A stretch of DNA of 64,000 nt, taken from assembly GCA_030272155.1 (NCBI GenBank), contig CP126195.1:1905001-1969000 (forward strand), written 5' to 3'. Below the pieces are notes generated by a model, which did no database searches, had not been told where the DNA came from, and worked only from the letters and a program-made list of their open reading frames with translations. Source of the stretch: Tetradesmus obliquus (Eukaryota; Chlorophyta; Chlorophyceae; Sphaeropleales; Scenedesmaceae). Shown in pieces: positions 37,841 to 51,061 of the stretch. The position numbers and the translations under genes are program-made. The stretch's first letter is position 1. Every line of letters starts with the position of its first letter.

Positions 37841-40073
37841 CAGCAGCAGCAACCATCGCCCGCCACCTCACTTGATCCCGGGCAGTGATGAGTTGCTTGC
37901 GGTGCAATATGATAACAACCAAGATGTTGATTGTGCTGGTTTTGACTGCTGCGGCTGCCGTGGCAGCTCAGCCGAGTACCAGCACGTGGGGCGGATTCAC
38001 ACCCAGACCTACGATCGCCTTCCAGTGCCAGCAGTTGCCGCAAATTTCAGGAGCAGGTAAGTAAATATGCTGCAATTATAAATCGCGACGTTTTGCGGCT
38101 CCCGTGCTCTGCGCTGCTGTGGGCTGCCGCTGCAGGTGCAACTGCTCCATCTGGCTGCATCCCTTATCATGCACACCGTGCTGCAGCTGAGGCTGCGTAT
38201 GACTTCACAACGTTCTATCGCACCTCAAGAACATGAAAAACATTATTCCTAATCGATGAAGCTGCTGCTGTGTCCTGCATGCCTGCAGGCAATCAGACGT
38301 ACCGCCTTGAGTGCTGGAGCAATGACATCCCTGTGGGGCGCACCGCTGAGGGTCGCTGAGGGTCGCTTCGACTGGAAGTCAGGTGAATGCTGTGGCTCGT
38401 TGAGCATCCATAGACAATGATAGACAAAGAACTGAGAGTTGCACTTGCAGCACACGCTGTTGCTGCAGGCACCAAGCGCAAGTGGGACACACGCACAGCA
38501 CATAACAGCGCATCTGCCACATGCTTCAATAGGAATGGAGAAGCAACAGATGTTTCACGACGAGATCAGCATACTGAAGTGGCATGCAACACTTGTAGGT
38601 ACTCATGCTTTTGCTGCTGCTGCTGCTGCTGCTGCTGGCGCTGCAATTGCTGCTGCTGTTTTCAGGCATGACGCCTGCCACCAGGATCACAGCCGTGCAG
38701 CTGACGTTGGTAGGGCAGCCAGTGGACATTGCAGAGGTGAGAGGCATGCATTGGCCACGTCATGGCTTTTGGGTGCCAACCAGCTTCCTTGTTAGAAAGG
38801 CTGGAGGAATCTCTTTCGCGTGGGCTTCATGCGAAAAGCACAGAACCGTGCTGCAGTGAATTGCCGATCTGTCTCTCTCCCACTCCTCTCTCTTACTCTC
38901 TGCTGAAAAATGCAACATCTTGACCACACTCATATGCAGATGCTTCGCTGCTGCTAGTTCAAGCATTGGATGACGCCAGTTTGCTGCTGCCGCCACTGCT
39001 GCTGCTGCTACTGCCTGTCAACAGGGCGTTGACTACCTCTCCCTGTCAGGCTCCTTCACAGCAGGCCGCACCACCCTGCCAGCCTGCGCCGCTCAGACGC
39101 GCTTCGCCCTGAGCTTCGACCAGACTGTCACCACCCCACTCACCTTCACCAAGCCCCGCAAGGGCCGCAGCAGCAGCAGCGGCAGCGTTGACAGCCAGCA
39201 CAAGCAGTCTTGCTCCGGACTGAAGCTCAATGCACTCGCACCAGCTGATAGCTCATCCACAAGATCTGATCCCAGTGATGCTACAGTGTCCACTTGGCGT
39301 CCTGGAGTGCATGTGCCAACCACACCTGATGGGCTTCGTGTGAGGTTGACATGCCAGAAGGGTTCTGCAGGCGGTGTCTGCTCCGCCTATGTGTCTGCTC
39401 CGCCTATGTGCGGCTGCAGGTGCAGTCTAACAACAGCTCGCTGCCGCAAACTATTGATGCGTTTGAGGACCTGTCACGCGAGATGGAGGCAAAAGAAGGC
39501 TTCAAGTGTGCTGACAGGAGCTGGATGGATGCCACTGGCTTGCTGGGAGTGAGTGCTGCATCTGGTGCTGGTGCAGATGCATTCTAACAGCCGCTTTGTG
39601 ATATAAGCAAAACAATCTCCAGCATGATGCCGCTGTCCAGACCAGCATGCTGCCGTAGCAATGCAGCACCCTAATTCTCAGTTGCTCAACATGCATTCGC
39701 CCCGTGCTGTACTAATGCTTCAGATGCACTGCTTGCACAACCAGAATACAGTATCCAGCGCAAAAGCTGGCTGAACAAGTGTGGGCATTGATGTGTCCTT
39801 TGCTTTGCCACTGATGTGTCCTTTGCTGCTGTCTGCAGCTGAAGAACGCGACAATCAACACAGAGGTGTGCTACCCGCCTGCAACCCTCAAACGCACTGG
39901 GTGAGACCTCTGCTGCAGTGCAGCCAGGTGTCATGAGTGAGACGGCAACTGTTCATGCTGCTTGGGTCGTCATCATGTTACCCACCAAGCCATAACATCA
40001 ACGCCTTTCGCAAAGTGCAATGCAAGAACACCACCAAAAGAAAAACATGTCTAGCGACTCGACTAATCAAAGC

Positions 40074-41006
<933 letters not shown>

Positions 41007-41431
41007 ATGTTTGTGGCTGCAGCAGCAACGGCCGCAGGCTGGCAGCTGCTGTGCCGGCAGGCACGCCAGCCAAACAAACCCCGGACATGGCACCAGTGCT
41101 TGCATATGACACCCCTATCATCGCCAAGGCGACTCGGCTTGCGCGCTACGCATCAGCCATACACGGCTGCCTGCCTACAACACCAAGCAGTGATCAGACC
41201 TACACGGCTGCAGACGGCTCCACACAGTAAGTCAAGATTTAAATGCTCGCCCCTCCTGGCTTCTGGTGCCGAACTTGTACTGGTTGTGCTGGGGATTCCT
41301 CGTGCCAGCTGCTGCCCACCAGATCAATGTTTGTTAGTGTGCTGCTGTAACGCTGTTGCTGCTGTTGAGGCTGCTGCTGCTCTGCTGCTGCTGCCGCTGC
41401 TGCCGCTGCCGTTGTCGCTGCCGCTCTTTTC

Positions 41432-41500
41432 AGGAAGCGGCAGTGGGATGGACCCACCGGCATGGCTAGCTGGGGAGGGCCCGGCATCAACGGGCAGCAG
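41432..41500 (+). repeat. Head-echo of L2 exon 7
   Basis: Starts after TTTTCAG and reads KRQWDGPTGMASWGGPGING, then diverges. The complete exon is 41587-41835, also preceded by a pyrimidine/CTG-rich tract. Confidence 0.88.
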
Positions 41501-44500
41501 TACAATCTGACGCCACATGCCTGCTGCTGCACTGCTGCTGCCGCTGCCGCTGCTGCCGCTGCCGTTGTCGCATCCGCACTGTTCAGGAAGCGGCAGTGGG
41601 ATGGACCCACTGGCATGTCCCACTGGGGAGGGCCTGGCATTAACGGCCAGCCTGGACCAGAATGCCGCAGCTGCTTCAAAGATGGCATCGACTTTGTGAA
41701 CAGTCCTCCACAAGGATTCCAGACTCCTGAGTACAGCTTTTCAACTCCAACGTCGTTCCTTGATGCGGCCATTGTGTTTACCGATACCGCTGTTTCCGGG
41801 GTGGCTGGACAGAAGGCTGTGGTGGTGCTCTTCAGGTGCGCAGCAGCAGCAGCAGCAGCTCACCCTGTGCCTCTTCTCTTTTTAACAGCGCGTGGTCGCT
41901 TTCAAACGTCATCAGCTAGAGCAGCAGTCATGCTATTCTTTTTTCCTACTACTGCGTGTAGTGCCCTGATGCCGCTGCAAGAACAACAACATGCTGCGCA
42001 GCATGCTGCAGGAGTGCCTGTTGTGTGCAGATCTGACTCTGTTAATTTCCAACCGTTTCTGCAGGGCCACCGCCAGTGCTGTTCAGGCATCCCAGTGGCT
42101 CAGCAACGTTGGTGAGTCACTGCTGGTTTGACATTGTGCACCTAATGGGCAATGCCATGGCGCAACACAGCAGTGGTCAGCTAGCATGCTTTGCGGTGAC
42201 ACATCGAGTGTGTTTCCCAGTAGTGTGCCAGTGCTGGCGATGCAAGTGACTGCGTGTCCCCTCCTATTGTCTCGAAAGCAAACATGCGCACCAGCACAGC
42301 CGTAGCCACAATATGTTTGTCACAGTGATGTCCAAAGTATCTCACCAGCGCCGCGTTCCGCCCGCGCCGCCTCTGCTGTCCCATCTTACCACAGGCTTAT
42401 GCGCAGGCAGCAGCGGCAAGCAGGCGTCCCCCTCAGATGACCCAGCATCTGGCAGTGTATGCGACGGCTGGAACACCCCAGTGGTGGACTTGATTGCCTT
42501 GGGGCTGCTGAAGGACGTGCTGCTGAGGTTGGACGCGCTGCCGTCGGCTGACAGGACCGGTCCTGTAGACGGTACCGTCTACGTCACTGGGCACTCCAGG
42601 GGAGGAGCACTGGTGAGCCAAGCTCATCTGAGCTCAGCTGACAGCTCAGCCTTTGCTTTATCAGAGATTTAGAGCTTTAGGCTACTATCATTAACATATT
42701 GCTGGTGTGCGGGCCTCGTCATCACCAAGGCTTCGCGTTCAACACCAACTCCACTCGCTGGCAAACGTTTCTTGTAACGTCCATGCTTGAAATTATTCTA
42801 TGCTGCTACTTTCCTCTCCCCACTCATCCATCACAAGAGGGGACTTTAAGGGTGCGTATTCTAAATGCAGATTTGCATTAAAAGCTTGCGTTGCGACCTG
42901 GCGCACCCACAAGCCAGTGCTGATGCTTGAAGAGTTCAATGTCAAGGACACCTGATAGCACAGCATATGGCCCTCTACATCACAGCAGCTGCCACTACCG
43001 GCAGGGCCTATCCCTGCCACGGTGCACCATAATGCACCAGCTTGACATTCTACATGCATGTGCTGACTGTTCTTGCTCAGCTCCTCACAAAAAAACACTT
43101 TGCTTGATGTATTTTGCTGCCTCACGGCTGCTACATGCAGGCCGCCGTGTTTGCTGCCAAGCTTATTGCGCTGCAAGCTGCTGGCACACTGCCAAAGAAC
43201 AGCGGAGCTGCAGTGGACCAGATCAGGCTGTACACATTTGGCAGCCCGCGTGTTGGGGACACCTTCTTCGCTACTTACCTGGAGAAAAACATGCGGGAGC
43301 GCTACAGGTGAGGCAGAGAAGCTCGAGTGAATGCCTGCAGGATGGAAAACGCTGCTGTTGTTGAAGATGCTGCTGGCATCTTGCAGCATCACCGTTCCAC
43401 GCAGTGCGAGCTATGTGGATAGTTTGTGCTGCCGTGGATAAACGTCGCCCAGAGCAACTGCGCCTGCCATGCACACATTCTGTGGAAGCAAAAGTGCAGC
43501 AGCTTACTGACCGCACCCTGTCCTATGTATGCTGCGGCTGCTGACCCCAGGATTGTGACGCGTTATGACGCTGTGCCCACTGCTCCTTCCGAGAGCAGCA
43601 GTTACAGCCACTTCAGGCCCTCCATCTGGTGAGAGCAGCATCTGCAGGACCCTTGTTGAAAACATGACTGCATACAGCAAGCAGACAGCCAATCTGATGT
43701 TGCAGCTGCTACAGCCTCTTCAGGCCCTCGCTGAGAAATACGAGAATGGTACCGTTATTGTATTTATGTTCATCTCCAAAAGGGCGGCATCCGCTTCAAG
43801 CCATTGTCATGTAGTGTCGCAAACAACGCCGTCTGCATCTGCCCTTTGAGAAGGGACAGTTTCATGTAGGTCGTGGCACAACAGGTTGAACACATGGTCT
43901 GAGACCAAAAAAATCGAGTGAGCACTTCCGAACACAATGCCCTTTGGCTGTGTGCAGGTACCGTGACAGCAGCGGCAACCCGACAGCCAGCCCCCTAAAG
44001 GGCTGCGTGCTGTTTGACCAGAACCAGCTCACCAAGCTGCAGAAGTCATGCTTCATCTCATGCAACTCGGTGCTTACGTGCGCTTACGGTGGGCACAAGA
44101 AGCGTGCAGCTGTCTCAGAGCACTTGCAGCAGCTGCTGCGTTCTGCGGACGATGATCAGCATGCAATGGGCAGTGCAAAGATTGCCGGTGGCATCTGATG
44201 TACAGACTGTTACTGCAGCAGCTCTAGCGCTAGCGCTGCCACTGCTTGGCCTCGGCCTTAAGTTACAGCAGGATGCAGGCGATAACAGCCGTTTGATGGG
44301 CGATAGACCACGCTGCTGTCATGTGCTGTGCGCAGATGTTTGCACAGATGCCAACAGAAACTGATGCCGCAGCAGTGCTGCTGTTGAATGTGCTTGGGTA
44401 CCCCATGCGTCACTCAGCAGAGTAGAGTGCACACCGACCTGCCTGCAAGCTGCGGGAATCGGACCCCTAAGTAGCTGCAGCTGGTCTAGGCACCATTTGT

Positions 44501-45061
44501 GTTGGATGTTTCCTCCCCCTATGAGCCTCTGATGCAACGTGTTCACCATGCTGCCCCATGTGTTGTGCAGGTGCTGGCGTGAGCATCCCTGGCAGTAGCA
44601 CAGCATCTCCACAATGCACCGACCTGACCGAAAACCAGATTCTGACGCTGTCAGGTGAACGCCCTCACCCGAGATGAAGCACAAGTGCACCGGCACAGTG
44701 CCCACTGCCACTGCTAATACCATCGCTAGTCGCAGTAGCAGCAGCACCCAGCAGATGGCTGATGAAACATCACATGTCAGCAGCGACAACAACCGGTAAG
44801 AGGTACCTCTTATGCCTGTTGTTATCTCAGAGTTCTGTTTTGCCCTGTTCTTGTATGTTGTGCTTCAGAACTTCACATCACACTCTGTTCCCGCACGCAT
44901 CTGCTGCAGGCACCACTGCTGCCGGCAGCACCACCCTCATCGACCACGCCTCATACCTGGGCCTCGACATGAACAACAACGGCTGCAGGGCAGACGTGGC
45001 CTTCATCAACGCCATCACCATCACACCTGGCTTATATTTCGCCTCCTGTGATGCAGTGTGA

Positions 45062-47754
45062 GCTGCTGCTGGTGCATGCTGCTAGCAGCAGCGGCTCAAG
45101 CTTTCGCTGCGAGCCCGACGCCACTGGAAGCAAAGCAGGTCGAGTCATGGCTGACATAACCCTTCAAACGCTGTGCTGTGATTGAGTTGAGGCCGTGTGT
45201 AGTACCTGTTGCAACGTCTGCATGGGACCTACAATGCAGAGGCCTGACCAAGGCACGTCAGAGCAGGGCAGGGCAGGGTTGGGTGTTCCTCAGACGTACG
45301 GTGTAGATGCCTGACACGCGCACGGCAGGACAGAGCAGTGCCGGCAATACATGGCAGCTGTAGCTGCTGTGGGTGTTGTTGCAGCATAGGACTCCTTGGA
45401 GCAAGGAGCAGGGGCATGATCAGAGCCTGGAAAGGAAAAGCAGTGCGCCATATGGCAACTGTTGCTACTGTGGGTAGTGTTGCAATGCACTTGCATAGCA
45501 CATGTTTGAACGAGGAGCTGAAGCTGAGGATGTTTGCTGCATGGCATATCAACTTCCAATATGTGTTGTGGTCTTGATATACCAGACACTACGTAGTGTC
45601 TGCAGCTCAAGTTGCTGCGCTATGCTTGGGCTGCATGTTGACAAGCTTGCGATCACAACTATAGCTCATCCGAACGTACTTTGGTCATACATTTGCATCT
45701 ACAACATACATGCTATGACTACTTTAAAGCTGGCCAGGGGCGTAACTAGCAGATAGAGCTGTACAGTGTTGTACAGTGTGTCGTGGTAAGGCATCGCTGT
45801 GTATGTGTTGCTATAGCGCTGCTGTGTCCTTCACCCACAGCATGGCCGCGGCTGCCCGCATCTTGGCAACCAAAGTGCTGTGAATGGCGTTTGGGTGCTG
45901 ATTTAAAGAGCGACATACTGATCTCATTCAGGTCACATTCATCCAGCCAGCTTGCCGTGTCAAATATGTTTTTGTGATTACGCTTATGTTTTGCTATAAC
46001 TTATCGCTTGAGGGCGTGTTTCTTGATTTTCTGAAGTTACATATCTTGGTGGAGGGGCTGCATCCAGCATTACCAGCAGCAGCAAGGGAACTGCTTGCCC
46101 AGCATTAGCCTGTTGGCTGCTGCACCCAGCATTGTTGGCAGCAGCACTTTGGCTGCTGCATTTTGGACAGCAGCGAGGGAGCTGCTTGCTCCAGCGGTGG
46201 TCAGTTGGCTGCTGCACCCAACAGTGGCAGCTGCAGCTAGGCAGATGCTGCCTCCAACAGCAGCAGCCCTTTGCCTGCTGCACCCGGCAACAGCAACTTA
46301 AACATCGCTTTGGTCAATAGTATACGGCACAGCAAGTGCAGGCAACTGCAGCAGCTGCATTGTCTGGGAATGGCCTTGTTGAGCAGGCTGTGAAGTGCTG
46401 GTGCTGTCTTCTAATATTTCTCAGCCTGCGCCTGCGTGGTGGGTACGGTGGCGGAGTAAGCCGGCGACGGCGTGCCTGTGCGATGATGTTGGCTGAGATG
46501 AGTACAGGAAGCAGCAGGATGGCATTGCCAGACAGAGATGTGTGCAGCATTGCACATGGCGCTGTACATAGCACATGGTGCGGCGTCTGCGGTCTTGTAG
46601 GCTGTGGGAGGGCTGTAGGACGGCTGTAGCAACTGAGCAGCAGTGGTGCTGTCAGCCCAGCAGTACAGCTAGCAGGGCAGATATGTGCCTGTTCAGTCAG
46701 CACATTGATGTGTACCTTGTACCTTGATGGGAGCTTTCAGGCAGTCAGAAGAGATTATGTGACATCGACCGTGGACCGGAGCCACAGAGTGGCATCTTCA
46801 ATGAACTATATTTCAAAATACATGTCACAGAGCGGCGCTGACAGTGCAGTGTTGTCATGCAGACCATTTTGGCAGAAGAAGGTGAAGTGGCAGCAAGTGG
46901 TTACGCCCAGCAGCACAAACAGCTGGACAGTTGATGGAGTAACGATGTGGTTAAACAGCAAGTGCACCTGGCTCCGGCTACAGGTTCCTGCATGCAGCCT
47001 GCACAGCATGTGCCAGAGTGCTGCGCAGAAGCTTCACAACGTAACATGTTTTACCACTACATTCTGTTCTGTGCTGTTACATCGCTGTGGCTCTAAACAC
47101 ACAGGCATGGCTGCGGCTGCCGACATTTGGCCGACTGCACTGCTGTGAGTGTTGGGTGCTCCTTTATATATTGGCTGCAGCTGGCTAAGTGACATACAAT
47201 TCTCTGAGCAGAGATTACTGGTGTGCGCCTGCTGGGCAGAATGATCTCTTGTAAGCAGATAGCTGGCTCGACTCGAAGGCCCGGCCTCGAAGGCCAGGCA
47301 GGCTGCCTGTAGCTGCACAGCATGATGCACATTCATGAATGTGCGGCACCAGGCCCATGATCATGCGCTTGGTGCCGCGCCTGCAGGCCATGTACATAAT
47401 ATATCTCTTTGTCATCGCCGCTGCTGCTGCTGCTGCTGCTGCTGCTTCTGCTGCCGCCACCACTTGCAGGGCATCTTGGCTGTACGCGCTGCCGCTTCCA
47501 GCTGGTTGTGTGAGGCTGGGGTGCTCACCTGCTGCTGCTGCACACCGCTCGGGAGAGCTGCAGCAGCGCTCCAGCAGTGCTGGACATCAGCTGGCACAGC
47601 CGCCAGCTGCATGTGACACAGCTGGCAATCATGTTGGTTAGCAAGAAAGCAGCTGCCCACTCCGGTACGCTCCAAAATGTAGAAACACTAGGGTGACACC
47701 AGTCCAATTCTCAGATCAGATCATGTGAACTTCAGGGCCTGCAGCTAGCTCTCC
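45062..47754. other. Intergenic L2-L3 with a block duplicated downstream of L3
   Basis: Segments near 45180-45500 and 46796-47105 resemble 54880-55030 and 57430-57725 downstream of L3 (for example GAAGTGGCAGCAAGT is shared). This fits tandem duplication of a lipase gene with its 3' flank. A frame at 46705-47148 is open but matches no family. Also present: GCTGCTGCACCCA repeats at 46070-46290. Confidence 0.5.
45583..45602. repeat. Perfect 20-bp palindrome
   Basis: CAGACACTAC followed directly by its reverse complement, in the L2-L3 intergenic region. Confidence 0.93.
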
Positions 47755-47807
47755 AACCTGATCAGGAGTCATGACTCAGCCGCTGAGTCATGACTCCTGA
47801 TCAGGTT
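47755..47807. promoter_or_regulatory. 53-bp near-perfect palindrome upstream of L3
   Basis: Two exact 26-bp arms around a single C. Each arm contains TGATCA and ATGACTCAG, a bZIP/AP-1-type TGACTCA core. It lies about 380 bp upstream of the L3 start. A regulatory role is inferred. Confidence 0.75.
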
Positions 47808-48008
47808 GAAGACGCCTGTCCCATCTGTCAGTGACACCTGTTCAACGTGTGCAGGTCGGCTGAGATGATACACTACTTTTCAAATGTTTGCATTTCACCG
47901 CTGCCTGCCAATGCTCTTCGCGTGTGAGGTACTAATGTGGTAGGTCGTAGATCATCACGCAGTGTCGCTTTGGGCTCGAGACCAAACTGCGCTTCTCCCC
48001 TGCACGCA

Positions 48009-48015
48009 ATATAAG
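48009..48015 (+). promoter_or_regulatory. TATA-like box of L3
   Basis: ATATAAG about 170 bp upstream of the ATG and upstream of the conserved 5' block. Confidence 0.45.
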
Positions 48016-48184
48016 CCGAGCTCTGCCCTAACATTGCTTCATACTTGGTGAGTTTCTCTTCTTAAATCATTGAGCGCTGATCGATCTGCACGTTAACGGC
48101 AGCAGCAGCAGCAGCAGCAGCAGCGGCCGTATTGCCCTTCAGATCACTTGATCCAGGGCGCCATTGCGGAAGCTGCTCTTCAAA

Positions 48185-49307
48185 ATGAGATTTCGAATTA
48201 ATTGTATGCTGCTCTTGGTGTCTGCGATTGCGGTGGCAGCTCAGCCGGGCAACAGCAGCTCTACGCCCAAAACAACGATCGCCTTCCAATGCCAGCAGCT
48301 GCCCATCCTTACGGGAGAAGGTAAGTCGAAAGCATTTCAACGTCATCAAGCTATCATATCACGTGCTCGCATGCTTTGTGCTGCTGGTTGACTGCAGCTG
48401 CAGGTACAGCTGTAGCAGCAGCAGCGCTGAGCTGCTGCTGCTCTACAGGCTGGCTCTGCTGATGCCCTGCACCCCTTCAGAGCCTATTATTGCACGGCTT
48501 AATATGATTGATAGGTGAATATTGTCACAAAATCAGCTGGTTTTGCATCTTGCATGCCTGCAGGCAGTCAGACATACCGCCTGGAGTGCTGGAGCGGGGA
48601 CTTCCCTGTGGGGCGCACTGCTGAGGGCCTCTTCAACTGGACGGCAGGTGAGCACTGCCTTGGCATGGCAGACAAGGGAAAGAACTGAGAGCTGCACTTG
48701 CAGCACCTATGCCTTAAACACCAGAAGTTACTGTGGTATGTCCACAACACATCTCAGGCTGCAAGTGCTGCCGCTGCAACTGTTGCTGTTGCTTGCAGGC
48801 ATGACGCGAAATACCAGGATCAAGTCCGTGCAGTTGACGTTGTTGAGACAGCCTGTGGACGTGGCAAAGGTGAGAGCAGAATGCTGGACGGGTCCTTGAC
48901 TTTGGGGTTCTGGAGCAAGCCAGCTTGCTTGCTGCTCAAGGCTTGCGGCGCCGCGCTGCACAAAGTGTGTGCCAACTCATTTGTGTCATCTATGTGGGTC
49001 AGGGCGTCATGATGTCAGCACACTACTGTGTTTCTTCGCTGTTGAACAGTAAAGTCTGTGGTGCTTGAGTTCAGGTTTGTCCAGTCGAAATTGAGCAGAG
49101 GTCAATAGAAGCGCAACCTAGCACATGACCCAAGGGCAATCGCATTCAGGCTGGTTGGGGTGTGAGTGACAACAGTTTTCTGCTCGTGCCGCTGCCACAT
49201 CTGATATACAACTGTTTCTTTTTGAAGTGGAGCAGACAAACCAAATTTTTGACCTTGTAAAGCCAAAACATGTTTTATAAGGTTCACCAAATACTGTTGC
49301 AACTGAA

Positions 49308-49352
<45 letters not shown>

Positions 49353-51027
49353 GTGCTTCTGCTGCTGTCGACTCGCAGGGCACTGACCATGTGTCCCTCT
49401 TAGGCTCCTTCACAGCAGGCCGCTCCAACCTTCCTGTGTGCGCCACAAAGCAACGCTATGCCCTGAAATCCAGCCAGACTGTCACCACCCCGCTGACGCT
49501 CGCCAAATTCTGGAATGGCCAGTGGTCATGTTCCGGACCAAAGCTTAGTGCTCTTGCGCCAGCTGATGGCTCCTCTACAAAATCTGCCACTGCGGATGCG
49601 ACCGTCGCTGTGGCAGCGACATCTGGCCCCGCAGCTCGCGCGCCTACAACGCCTGATGGGTTGCGGCTGCGGCTGGGATGCCTGACAAGATCGTCAGGCG
49701 GCAGGTGCTCTGCCATGGTGCGGCTGCAGGTGCAGTTTGTCAACAGCACGCTGCCCAACAACATCAATGTGTTTGAGCAGCTGTCACAGCAGATGGAGGA
49801 GGATGAAGGCTTCAAGTGTGACGTCAGGAGCTGGAAGGATGATGCTGGCTTGCTGGGGGTGAGCGCAGAATAACGCTCTCATAATATGCCACTTAAAGCA
49901 GGGCAAAGTGGATGTTTATGGGTGTTGGCTTGCTCCCCCCGTGTAGCAAGCCCCTCTTGCAGGATCTGGTGCTTGCTGCTTTTGAAGGACAGCCCCACAT
50001 TGCTTGATAAGGTTCTCCATGTAGCTGCCAGCATAGTCTTTTGCTCCGACTAGGTAACACCAGCATGCTGCTCCAGCATTGCTGCACTACAGCATCTCTG
50101 TGACTCTCCAAGCACCTGCTACTCACCTTACCAGGGTGCGCAGCTCATGCGACTATACTGTAGTATGCTATACCTACAAATCAGCTGACTGACCATCAGC
50201 CGCTGTGTCTTATGCTGTGTCACATGCTGCTGGCTGCAGCTGAAGAATGCGACAATCAGCACTGAGGTCTGCTACCCGCCTGCAACATCCACCGGGTGAG
50301 CAGGTCGCACCATCATCATTAGCAGCTGTAAAACTCGATGTCAGGCCGATCTGGCAGCTTTGCCTGGTGCTGCAGCTGTTTGAACAGTGCCACCGGATTG
50401 GTGAACGGCATAATCCACCTGCTAACAGCTCAGCTTATTTTGTCGCAGCTTCTGCTACAACGGTATCCCTGCCGATTGCTCAACTTAGGCCAAACTTCTC
50501 GCCAGGTGTTGCCGGGTAGTGCCGTGTGACAGTCACACAAGCACAACCTTACCCATTGAGGGTGGTGCATCCGGCACGCTGCCAATGACAGACGCGCTGC
50601 ATGTGCCTTTGCGTGTGCGTGTTGTGGCTGCAGAAACACCACCCAGAGGCAGGCAGCCGCTGTGCCTGCAGGTACACCAGTCCGCCAAACTCTGGACATG
50701 GCGTACGTGATCCCTTACGAACCCCCTATCATGCAAAAGGCGACGCGGTTTGCAATGTATGCGGGTGCCTTTCACGGATGCCTGCCTTCACTCCCAGACT
50801 CCCCTGAGAGATACAAGGCCGACGACGGCTCCTATCCGTGAGTCCCCAGTGTACACAACTTGCATTCTGTGAAACAGGCTGCTGAACTGCTGCAGGCCTG
50901 CTGCTGGCTTACTGGATTGTATGGAACGTGGCTGCAGTGCACCAAGGAGGTTGCAGCGCTAGCTGCTGCCTCGCTGCTTCTGATGCTTGCATATGTATTA
51001 CTATGCTGCGGCTGCCGCCTTCACCTC

Positions 51028-51061
<34 letters not shown>

